Assembly (NCBI RefSeq): GCF_900129275.1
Contig: NZ_FQUX01000001.1
Location: 744,001 to 808,000, forward strand
Length of the DNA stretch: 64,000 nt
From: Arenibacter palladensis
Lineage (GTDB): Bacteria > Bacteroidota > Bacteroidia > Flavobacteriales > Flavobacteriaceae
Direction: 5' to 3'
Every line of letters begins with the position of its first letter. The stretch's first letter is position 1. Positions 9,763-17,663 of the stretch are shown here, piece after piece. Made by a program: the position numbers and the translations under genes. The notes under the pieces are model-generated. The model saw only the letters and a program-made list of their open reading frames with translations. It did no database searches and had not been told where the DNA came from.

Positions 9763-9969
9763 ATGATTAATAGATATATCAGGGCAATTGCCGGGGCTTT
9801 TGTAGTTATTAGTGTTGTTTTGGCAGTATACGTAAACATAAATTGGTTGTGGTTTACCGTTTTTGTTGGGGTAAACCTTTTCCAATCTGCATTTACCCAA
9901 TGGTGCCTTATGGAAAAGATTTTGTTCAAATTGGGAGTAAAAAAGGAAGGGGATAGCTGTACCGTATAA
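9763..9969 (+). CDS. DUF2892 (YgaP-like) small membrane protein
   Basis: A 68-residue protein with two hydrophobic segments (about 7-24 and 28-45), the conserved start MINRYIRAIAG and the motif NLFQSAFTQWC, which fit the DUF2892 family. In some bacteria this domain is fused to a rhodanese (YgaP), interesting because a rhodanese gene ends at position 170 upstream. Here it follows the PII-like gene by 21 bp and is probably the last gene of the RND operon. Function unknown. Confidence 0.75.
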   Translation: MINRYIRAIAGAFVVISVVLAVYVNINWLWFTVFVGVNLFQSAFTQWCLMEKILFKLGVKKEGDSCTV

Positions 9970-10009
9970 GGGTCATACAGCGTAGTGGGCTTAGCCATAA
10001 CTATAATAT

Positions 10010-10037
10010 AAAAAAATGCCCCGGGAAACCGGGGCAT
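10010..10037 (-). terminator. Intrinsic terminator of the minus-strand SusCD operon
   Basis: A 9-bp GC-rich stem (ATGCCCCGG with its complement) closes a 4-base loop; read on the minus strand it is followed by seven T residues. It lies 43 bp after the SusD stop codon. The stem may also stop plus-strand RNA from the RND operon, though no T-run follows on that side. Confidence 0.85.
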
Positions 10038-10080
10038 TCTAAAACTAACTCAAAACTCAATAAATAAAACTCAATCTTTT

Positions 10081-11775
10081 TTACCAAGGCTTAGTAACTC
10101 CTTGTAGTATCCATGGTTTGGACCAAGGCGTATCGTTTTCGTATTTTCCAGGCACATCGTTGGTATGGCTGGTTGTTTCCAATGAGGATAATGCTGCATT
10201 GTAATTGGCCTCATTAATATTCCTTTCTTCATCAGGATACTGAAAACGAACCGGGATTACTGAAGATAGGGCGAATGGACCTGTCTGAAGATCAGGTAAG
10301 CCAGTTCTTCTCCAATCCAAATAGGCTTCAGAAGCGGTAGCAAAGTTGGCAATCCATTTTTGTTCCATGATCTGGGCCAGTGTTCCGTTATAGGCAACTT
10401 CGGCATTATCTATATAATCTGCATATTCATCACCAATTCCCCATGTGTCCAAAGATGCTTGTACTCCTTTGTTATAATTTCCTTCAGCATCTGATCCCCA
10501 ACCTTTTAGAGCAGCTTCTGCTTTTAAGAAACAAACTTCTGCATAGGACATAACCCGGGCTTTTAAAAACTCACCACTTGCTTCTTTAAACTGATCGTTC
10601 ATTAATGAAACATGTACATTGCCTCCACCTTGTACAGGGTTAGGGTTCAGGTTATAAGTATATGGCTCTGATCCTTGATACGATACTGGGATACCCACAT
10701 AGGTACTACTGGTATCTACTAGACTTAATCCAGCCAAACGATCGGCTTTCCAGGTATTTTTGTCATATATCTTTAAACCATTATCTGCAAGAGTTTCTTC
10801 ATTGATATAACGTACTCCATCTACAACTACGTCATCTTCTCCACCAGGAACGTCTGCGGCAGCCACAACTTTAATTGGAATTGCAACAGGTGCAAACCAA
10901 ACGTTGGCCCTTGGGTCATCAAGTTCACGTAATCTATCGGTAAAAGTAGTACAAGGCTTAACACGATTGAAGGCAGATGCTCCTCCTGTAGAACTGTTAC
11001 TTGGCTGGGCAGTTGCATCAGATGTACCTATATAGGCCAAAGCGCACTCCTCATCAACACTGCTGATCAAAGGTTTCGCCAATGTGGCAGTTACCCCAGC
11101 TTGGGCATAAGATGGGTCTTTTTCGGACAATCTCATATAATACCTTAGGGCCATGGAGTTGGCATATTTCATCCATTTTTCGGCATCGCCTTCAAAGAAA
11201 ATATCTTGGCTGGCACCAAAAGCCTCTAGATTACCCATATTGTTGGATATTGAAGCAGCAGCAGCCACAAAATCAGCTATAGCCCCTTTATAAACTGCTT
11301 CCTGGGAATCGTATGTAGGTAGAATAACATCCTCATCAGCTTGTACCGCATCAGTATAAGGTACGTCTCCATAGTAATCTGCCAAAGAAACAAAGTTCTG
11401 CGCCATTAATATTTGGGCAATAGCTTCATGTAAGGTATAACCTAATTCTTGAGACCGTTGTAGTGCCAATTTAGCACTACGCAGGTTTCCGTAGTAGGTG
11501 TTCCATCCACTACCATCCCAATCGTAATTGTTGTTTCCCCAAGAATCTTTTTGGGTGTATTGAACAAAGGCAGATAGTTCTCCACTATAGCCCTTACTAC
11601 CTACGTCCAAAGCAGTATTTACCATTACTTGCGTTAATAGAAAACTTGGATTGCCTTGGCTAGGATCTACCCCGTTGGGGTTTTGGTTAATTTCTGTTAG
11701 TTCATTGTCGCACGAAGTAGCGGACAGTAGACAAACTACGAGAAATAGTTTAAATATCTTATTTATTATACTCAT
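10081..11775 (-). CDS. SusD/RagB-like outer membrane lipoprotein
   Basis: A 564-residue lipoprotein (lipobox SATSC, residues about 18-22) of the SusD-like group 2 type, with the early motif EINQNPNGVDP and TPR-like helices. SusD proteins sit on the cell surface and cap the SusC porin, binding oligosaccharides or other large nutrients. The gene lies 28 bp after its SusC partner in the same operon and ends in a strong terminator. The natural ligand cannot be read from the sequence. Confidence 0.92.
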   Translation of the reverse strand: MSIINKIFKLFLVVCLLSATSCDNELTEINQNPNGVDPSQGNPSFLLTQVMVNTALDVGSKGYSGELSAFVQYTQKDSWGNNNYDWDGSGWNTYYGNLRSAKLALQRSQELGYTLHEAIAQILMAQNFVSLADYYGDVPYTDAVQADEDVILPTYDSQEAVYKGAIADFVAAAASISNNMGNLEAFGASQDIFFEGDAEKWMKYANSMALRYYMRLSEKDPSYAQAGVTATLAKPLISSVDEECALAYIGTSDATAQPSNSSTGGASAFNRVKPCTTFTDRLRELDDPRANVWFAPVAIPIKVVAAADVPGGEDDVVVDGVRYINEETLADNGLKIYDKNTWKADRLAGLSLVDTSSTYVGIPVSYQGSEPYTYNLNPNPVQGGGNVHVSLMNDQFKEASGEFLKARVMSYAEVCFLKAEAALKGWGSDAEGNYNKGVQASLDTWGIGDEYADYIDNAEVAYNGTLAQIMEQKWIANFATASEAYLDWRRTGLPDLQTGPFALSSVIPVRFQYPDEERNINEANYNAALSSLETTSHTNDVPGKYENDTPWSKPWILQGVTKPW

Positions 11776-11803
11776 GATCTTTTGTTTTTTATTTAGTGCC
11801 TAA

Positions 11804-14800
11804 TTAGAAACTTACGTTAAGTTTGAAACCTATTGGAATGGTAAAGGGATTAATGTTGAATCGCTCTATACCTTGTTTAAATTGGATTCCACTTCCTCCT
11901 TGAGTACTTGATTCGTGCTGGAAAGCCATCTCAGGGTCGATTCCTATATCCGCCTTGGTCCATAGGATAATGTTTCGGCTAAATAAGGATATATTTAGAT
12001 TTTGAAGACCAACTCGCTTAATATGTTTACTTGGCACGGAATAGGTAAGTGAAATTTCCCTTAATTTTACGAAATCGGAATCAAAGGTTGCATTTCTAGT
12101 AAAGTCCCATCCGTAGTGATCTTGGTATCTAGTAACAACGGTTCCAGGACCACCAAGGTTTTCCGCTGTAGCTATAAAGTTGCCATCATCGTCATAATCT
12201 CCTTGTACACCTGGCATAAATACACCATCGTTCAATGTAATTCCACCTTCGGTATAAGGAAGACCACCATCTGCTGCTGTAGGCCCACCTACCAATACAT
12301 AGAATTCACCATCTTCCGATAAGAATCGGTCTGCATTCTCTCTTAAATAGGTAGGAACATCGGAAATATCATTAAAATTATGCAACTTATCTATCCATCT
12401 TTGGGTATGTAAATCAGATTCCCCGTATCTGTGGGTTTGTGAAACAAACTGTCCACCTTTTCTCCAGTCAAAATTCATGGAGATGCTCCAGTTCTTATAG
12501 GAGGCCGATGTGGTCATCCCTAAATTGAAATCTGGGTTAAAGTTGCCAATTATTGGGGCAACTCTATTTCCGTCAGCGTCTTCTCTAGTTCTGTCGCTAC
12601 TCTCGAAACCAGAATCATCAATAATAGGCCAGCCAAAATAAGGTGAGTTTGGATCTTCAACACGCACTAGGGCAGCGTCAAAAATATTTCCTATTTCTTC
12701 ACCAACCCAAGTTATAGCACCACCACGGGCATCTGTCCAAAAGGTAATGGAATTCATACCTTCGGCCAATTCAATTACTTTGGTTCTGTTTCTGTTAAAT
12801 ACGAAGCCCATATCCCAACGCCAATCATTGGAGTTTATAATGTTAGCATTTAAACCAGCCTCTACACCAGTACTTCTCAATAGACCGGCATTGGTGTTCT
12901 TGGAACTATATCCTGAGGAGATAGGAAGAGCAATTCCAAAAATTTGATTTTCGTTATCGGCAGTATAATAAGTGAAATCCATACTTAACCTATTGTTAAA
13001 GAAGGCCAAATCGGCTCCTCCTTCCCAAGATGAAATACTTTCTGGTTTCAAATCTGGGTTAAGCAGTGTAGAAGGTACGGATAGCAAAGATCCTGATCCC
13101 CAAGAGGTACCTCCATTTAAAGTAGGTTGTAGGTTGTATGCTCCAGTATCGTTACCTACTTCGGCATAACCTGCACGCAGTTTAAGTAAGGATACCCCAT
13201 TGCCAAAACCAAGAAGTTTATTAACCAATAAACTAGTGGATACAGAAGGGTAAAAATAGGAATTGTTATTATCTGGCAAGGTACTGGACCAATCATTTCT
13301 TCCTGTAACGTCTACATAGAACATATCTTTAATACCAATACTAGCCATTCCGTACAAACTGTTTACTTGTTTTTCGTAACTGTTATAAGAATAAACTAAA
13401 TTGTCGTTGGCAATATTGGATAAGGTGAACAATCCTGGTGTTAAAAGACCTGATCCTCTACTTATTGTGGAATTTAGCAAATTGTTTCCTTTTAAAACCC
13501 TTTTATTACCTCCTCCAGATATGGAGAAATCCCATCCTTCCAATCTTTTGGCATAAGTTAATAGGAAATCGACATTTGTTTCATTTGTAAAGATTTTGTT
13601 GATACCGTAGGCTCCATTCATATCCCCAGTGTAGCCTTTGGACAATTTGGTTTCTCTTACTTCGTTAATTTCATCCATGTTATAACGAACCATTGCCGTA
13701 AGATCGTCGGTGATCTTGTACTCTCCTTTTACATTACCATAAAACCTGTTTCTTTCAAAACCATTGTTATTCTCGTAAGCTAGGAAATAAGGGTTGTTCC
13801 ATTCGGTTTCTGTTGGATCGTCCCCAAAATTATAAGGCGAATTTTGGAAGATACCTTCGTAACCTGGCAACCAGTAATCCTTCATTTGGCGCACATCAAT
13901 ATGCGGGTTCAATTCGTAAACTGCCTGCATTGCGTTGGCACCACGGTTACCAACAGGTCTGTTGTCCGCACCAGATTTGGTATAGTTAAGACTAGTACTA
14001 ACTGTAAATTTATCGTTTAACTTTAATGAAGAATTTAGGCTGATGCTATGTCTGTTTAAATCGGTATTTGGGATGTTTCCCTTATTTTTCATATCCGAAT
14101 AGGACAACCTGTAATTAATCTTTTCCGTATTGTCTTGGATAGAGATATTATTGGTTGTTGTAATGGCAGTTTGAAAGAAATTCTTAGGATTGTTGTACGA
14201 CTTCAATTCCCTTGGGACAGGAACACCACTAGCAATTTCCTCTGCGCTATAAGGCCATTGGATTGCCATGATGCCTTTGTCCAGCTCAGGACCTGCCCAT
14301 GCTGAAGCAGTTTCACCAATGATTATGGCTCCATAAGAATTCGCTGGGAAATTATCTTCGGTATAAGGTCTAGAACCTGTCGCAAACCTAGTATGGGTAT
14401 CTAAGAAACGACTGGGAATATCAAAAACAGTACTGGAATTAATTGTTACTCCCAATCCTTTTTTAGATTTACCAGACTTGGTTGTAATTAATATAACCCC
14501 GTTACCTGCCCTGGAACCATAAAGCGCTGCTGCACTGGCCCCTTTTAGAACAGTGACACTGGCAATATCGTCTGCATTGATATCAGAAATGGCATTACCG
14601 TAATCCACTTTGTTATCCCTACCTATCTCTGTAATGTTGTTGGCGGTATTAATTACTGGAGAACCATCGATTACAAATAATGGTTGGTTGTCACTGGATA
14701 ATGAAGCTGCACCCCTAACGTTAATGTTTACAGTAGAACCTGCAACACCGGTAGAGTTGATATTCACCCCAGACACTTTACCGGAAAGAGCGTTTAAAAC

Positions 14801-15223
14801 GTTCTCTTGGGGAACATTGTCCAGAGCATCACCACCTACTTCACTTACAGAATACCCCAAGGATTTCTTTTCCCTTGAAATACCAAGAGCGGTTACTACA
14901 ACTTCTTCCAATTGTTCGGATGAGGTTGCCATGGTAACGTTTAGGGTAGATTGGTTGCCAACTGCTACTTCCTTTGTTTCCATTCCCAAATAGGAAAATA
15001 CCAAAACAGCACTACTGTTCGGAACAGTAATACTGTATATTCCATCAAAATCGGTGGTTACACCAGTGGTAGTTCCCTTAACCACCACGGACACTCCTGG
15101 GAGTAATTCGCCATCATCACTGCTGACGACTCCGGTTACACCTTGTTGTGCCAACATGATTCCGGAAACCATGCTGAACAAAAGGAAAGTCAAAAATTTC
15201 AAGCTGCTTTTTTTCATATTCAT
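11804..15223 (-). CDS. SusC/RagA-type TonB-dependent outer membrane transporter
   Basis: A 1139-residue protein: signal peptide (about 1-27), carboxypeptidase-regulatory-like beta-sandwich (about 28-105), TonB-box region around EEVVVTALG, plug domain (about 115-250) with ALYGSRAGNGVILITTK, then a 22-strand-type barrel ending in the aromatic NVSF. It imports a bulky nutrient bound by the adjacent SusD, powered by TonB. A second in-frame ATG lies two codons after the chosen start. The gene is divergent from the symporter/GH2 operon, so both may respond to the same nutrient. Confidence 0.93.
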   Translation of the reverse strand: MNMKKSSLKFLTFLLFSMVSGIMLAQQGVTGVVSSDDGELLPGVSVVVKGTTTGVTTDFDGIYSITVPNSSAVLVFSYLGMETKEVAVGNQSTLNVTMATSSEQLEEVVVTALGISREKKSLGYSVSEVGGDALDNVPQENVLNALSGKVSGVNINSTGVAGSTVNINVRGAASLSSDNQPLFVIDGSPVINTANNITEIGRDNKVDYGNAISDINADDIASVTVLKGASAAALYGSRAGNGVILITTKSGKSKKGLGVTINSSTVFDIPSRFLDTHTRFATGSRPYTEDNFPANSYGAIIIGETASAWAGPELDKGIMAIQWPYSAEEIASGVPVPRELKSYNNPKNFFQTAITTTNNISIQDNTEKINYRLSYSDMKNKGNIPNTDLNRHSISLNSSLKLNDKFTVSTSLNYTKSGADNRPVGNRGANAMQAVYELNPHIDVRQMKDYWLPGYEGIFQNSPYNFGDDPTETEWNNPYFLAYENNNGFERNRFYGNVKGEYKITDDLTAMVRYNMDEINEVRETKLSKGYTGDMNGAYGINKIFTNETNVDFLLTYAKRLEGWDFSISGGGNKRVLKGNNLLNSTISRGSGLLTPGLFTLSNIANDNLVYSYNSYEKQVNSLYGMASIGIKDMFYVDVTGRNDWSSTLPDNNNSYFYPSVSTSLLVNKLLGFGNGVSLLKLRAGYAEVGNDTGAYNLQPTLNGGTSWGSGSLLSVPSTLLNPDLKPESISSWEGGADLAFFNNRLSMDFTYYTADNENQIFGIALPISSGYSSKNTNAGLLRSTGVEAGLNANIINSNDWRWDMGFVFNRNRTKVIELAEGMNSITFWTDARGGAITWVGEEIGNIFDAALVRVEDPNSPYFGWPIIDDSGFESSDRTREDADGNRVAPIIGNFNPDFNLGMTTSASYKNWSISMNFDWRKGGQFVSQTHRYGESDLHTQRWIDKLHNFNDISDVPTYLRENADRFLSEDGEFYVLVGGPTAADGGLPYTEGGITLNDGVFMPGVQGDYDDDGNFIATAENLGGPGTVVTRYQDHYGWDFTRNATFDSDFVKLREISLTYSVPSKHIKRVGLQNLNISLFSRNIILWTKADIGIDPEMAFQHESSTQGGSGIQFKQGIERFNINPFTIPIGFKLNVSF

Positions 15224-15677
15224 TTTTATTAATTGGTTGAGTAATTAGCATTTCGTTAACAAATCTATTGTAAAATAATCGACAAAAAGCATAGTATTTT
15301 ATTAGATACTTATGGAATATTACCTCTATAGGGGTCAATATTATAATAATGATAATTTTAGGTTAAGATATGTTTGATTTCGGGCAAGAATGTTTCTTTA
15401 ACGTAAAATTCACTTATTGGATCTTAATTATCTGGAGACCTATTTTAGGGTTAAATGGGTAGTAGCATAATATATATAGGTATGGTTAGGTACTATCTAT
15501 ATTCATTGGGGGATATTTATTTATTGTCCAAACTGCTATAATTTTAACTTAATTATCAAGAATTAAGTTAAAAAACTTGGTCTTATGTCAATATACCATG
15601 CAAATGCAATAAGATTTACTTATTCAATCATCTCTATTTGAATTTAATTTGTAGGTAATTAACCAAAATGCCAAACG
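15224..15677. other. Divergent intergenic region between SusC and symporter operons
   Basis: This 454-bp AT-rich stretch separates two divergent operons and must hold both promoters. No gene-like reading frame is credible. A minus-strand -7 box is listed separately. On the plus side no perfect TAnnTTTG is seen near the symporter start; TTAATTTG just before it is one base off. Confidence 0.6.
15260..15286 (-). promoter_or_regulatory. Candidate promoter of the SusCD operon
   Basis: Read on the minus strand, TAGATTTG (15260-15267) fits TAnnTTTG, and a TTTG lies 15 bases upstream of it (15283-15286), somewhat closer than the usual 17-21. It is about 37 bp before the SusC start. Confidence 0.4.
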
Positions 15678-17186
15678 ATGTTAGCAGGTATAGATTATTT
15701 TATAGTAATAGCTTATATAATAGGAATGTTGTTATTAGGGCTATATTTCAAAAAATTTGTCAATAGTTCCGAAGACTATTTTCTAGGAGGCAAAAGCTTA
15801 CCCTTTTGGGCTATTGGTATGTCTATTGTTGTATCGGATATAGGGGCATTGGATTTTGTAGGGGTGTCCGGTCAAGCTTATCGATATGGTATTTCTGTCG
15901 GCAACTTTGATTGGGTAGGTTCCGTCCCTGCCATGTTGTTGGCCGCATTTATTTTTATTCCCTATTTCTGGCGAGGTGGTATGTATACTATACCGGAATA
16001 CCTTGGAAGAAGATATAACCAAAAGGTAAGGACCATAGCCTCGGTTACCTGGATCCTGTTTTTTGCCTTGGATTTGGGAGTTCTTTTTTGGGCCAGTGCG
16101 GTGCTATTAAATGTACTTATGGGGTGGCCCATCTGGATTTCTATAGTTGCAACAGCGGGCGTGGTTGGTCTTTATACCTATTTTGGGGGTATTACCGCCG
16201 TAATTATGACCGATGTGGTACAGTTCATTATAATGTTCATAGGAGGTTTTGCCCTAGTTTTTCTTAGTCTTTACGAAGTGGGAGGTTGGGATAATATGGT
16301 AGATAAAATCGCCACAATGGGACCAGAGTATCGTAACCATTTTGATATTATTCAACCGCAGGATACTAAATCGCCCTTCCCATGGACTGGAATTTTGTTC
16401 GGCCTAACATTTGTTATGGCCAATGCTTATATGATAGGAAACCAGTCTATAGTGCAGCGCTGCCTTACTGCCAAGAACGAATGGCACGCCAAGGCGAGTA
16501 TGATTTTTGGATCTGCCCTTAAAATGTTTATTCCAATTTTGGTGTTGTTTCCAGGGCTTATGGCAGTGGTGGTACATCCTGGATTGGAAGATGGGGATCA
16601 GGCACTTCCCATGATGATCAAATCCATTCTGCCTCCTGGTTTGGTCGGACTTATGTTCGCTGCATTTTTTGCAGGGCTAATGTCCAGTGTGGATTCTTTG
16701 TTGAACTCCACGGCAACTTTATTTACAAAGGATATTTACGAGCCGTTTATTAAAAAAGGGGCCGATGACAAACATTATTTAAAGGTTGGACAGATCACGA
16801 CCTTGGTGTTGTTGCTCATCGGAGTTGCTACCTCGCCCATTAGCAGTGATTTCCCCGGGATTTATGTGGCCATACAAACCTTTATGTCCTATTTCCAAGG
16901 TCCAATATTCGCCATCCTACTATTGGGTATTTTTTGGAAACGAACTACGGAATGGGGAGGGCTTTCGGCATTGGTCATAGGTATTGGTTTTGCTATTTAT
17001 CTAAATGTATTTAAGGAGCAATTCTTTACCATAGAAGATCCTTTTCTCTATATTTCCTGGTGGTCCTTCCTATTAGGATTTATAATTAATGTGGTAGTTA
17101 GTTTGCTTACCAAGAAGCACACCGAAGAACAACTTAAAGGCTTGGTGTTTAGTTCTAAAATTTTAGTGGAAAATAAAAAACTGTAA
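15678..17186 (+). CDS. Sodium:solute symporter (SSS family)
   Basis: A 502-residue inner-membrane protein with about 13 to 14 hydrophobic segments and the SSS signature region (SSEDYFLGGKSLP early, YTYFGGITAVIMTDVVQ at about 170, FAAFFAGLMSSVDSLLNS at about 330). SSS carriers couple sodium entry to uptake of sugars, sialic acids, amino acids or similar. It opens a carbohydrate-type operon including a GH2 glycosidase, so a sugar is the likely substrate. A tiny membrane-protein gene starts 1 bp after its stop. Confidence 0.92.
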   Translation: MLAGIDYFIVIAYIIGMLLLGLYFKKFVNSSEDYFLGGKSLPFWAIGMSIVVSDIGALDFVGVSGQAYRYGISVGNFDWVGSVPAMLLAAFIFIPYFWRGGMYTIPEYLGRRYNQKVRTIASVTWILFFALDLGVLFWASAVLLNVLMGWPIWISIVATAGVVGLYTYFGGITAVIMTDVVQFIIMFIGGFALVFLSLYEVGGWDNMVDKIATMGPEYRNHFDIIQPQDTKSPFPWTGILFGLTFVMANAYMIGNQSIVQRCLTAKNEWHAKASMIFGSALKMFIPILVLFPGLMAVVVHPGLEDGDQALPMMIKSILPPGLVGLMFAAFFAGLMSSVDSLLNSTATLFTKDIYEPFIKKGADDKHYLKVGQITTLVLLLIGVATSPISSDFPGIYVAIQTFMSYFQGPIFAILLLGIFWKRTTEWGGLSALVIGIGFAIYLNVFKEQFFTIEDPFLYISWWSFLLGFIINVVVSLLTKKHTEEQLKGLVFSSKILVENKKL

Positions 17187-17187
17187 T

Positions 17188-17403
17188 ATGTTCAATTTTG
17201 ACTGGCTTTCCGGTGTTTCGCAAGAAACTGCAAAAATGATATTTCTTTCTCTGTATGCCTTAATAGGTCTATTGGTGCTGTTATTGCCTACAGAGTATGT
17301 TTACCAAGGTATTGCCAAGGAAGATCGGCACTGGTGGAATAATTTAAAACTATGGTCTATAGCCGTACTTTGTATTTTGGCATCGATCTATAATCATTTT
17401 TAA
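17188..17403 (+). CDS. Small membrane protein, symporter-linked
   Basis: A 71-residue protein with two hydrophobic helices (about 17-34 and 53-69) joined by a charged loop containing KEDRHWWNN. It starts 1 bp after the symporter stop, implying tight co-expression. I do not recognise a named family. Position and size suggest an accessory subunit of the symporter or a partner of the next small membrane protein. Confidence 0.7.
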   Translation: MFNFDWLSGVSQETAKMIFLSLYALIGLLVLLLPTEYVYQGIAKEDRHWWNNLKLWSIAVLCILASIYNHF

Positions 17404-17420
17404 CCCCTTAAAAAACAAGT

Positions 17421-17651
17421 ATGGAGACAAATGAAATAAATGCGGCATTAAAGGCCGCTCAAATTAACAATGCTCTTGGATTTTTCATTATGGCTTTTGG
17501 GGTTATCGTACTTTTTGCCATGATCTTTACGGAAACATTTGTAGAACATATGACCGATATGGTTGCAGGATTAATACTAATATCTATCGGAGGAGGAATG
17601 ATGTGGAAGGCAAAAAGTACCATTAAGAAATTAAAATCCAAGAAGGAATAA
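17421..17651 (+). CDS. Small membrane protein, function unknown
   Basis: A 76-residue protein with a polar N-terminus, two hydrophobic helices (about 19-36 and 46-60) and a Lys-rich tail that by the positive-inside rule should face the cytoplasm. It lies 17 bp after the preceding small membrane gene and 12 bp before the GH2 gene, so it belongs to the same transcript. No family was recognised. Confidence 0.7.
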   Translation: METNEINAALKAAQINNALGFFIMAFGVIVLFAMIFTETFVEHMTDMVAGLILISIGGGMMWKAKSTIKKLKSKKE

Positions 17652-17663
17652 AAAAGATAAAGA

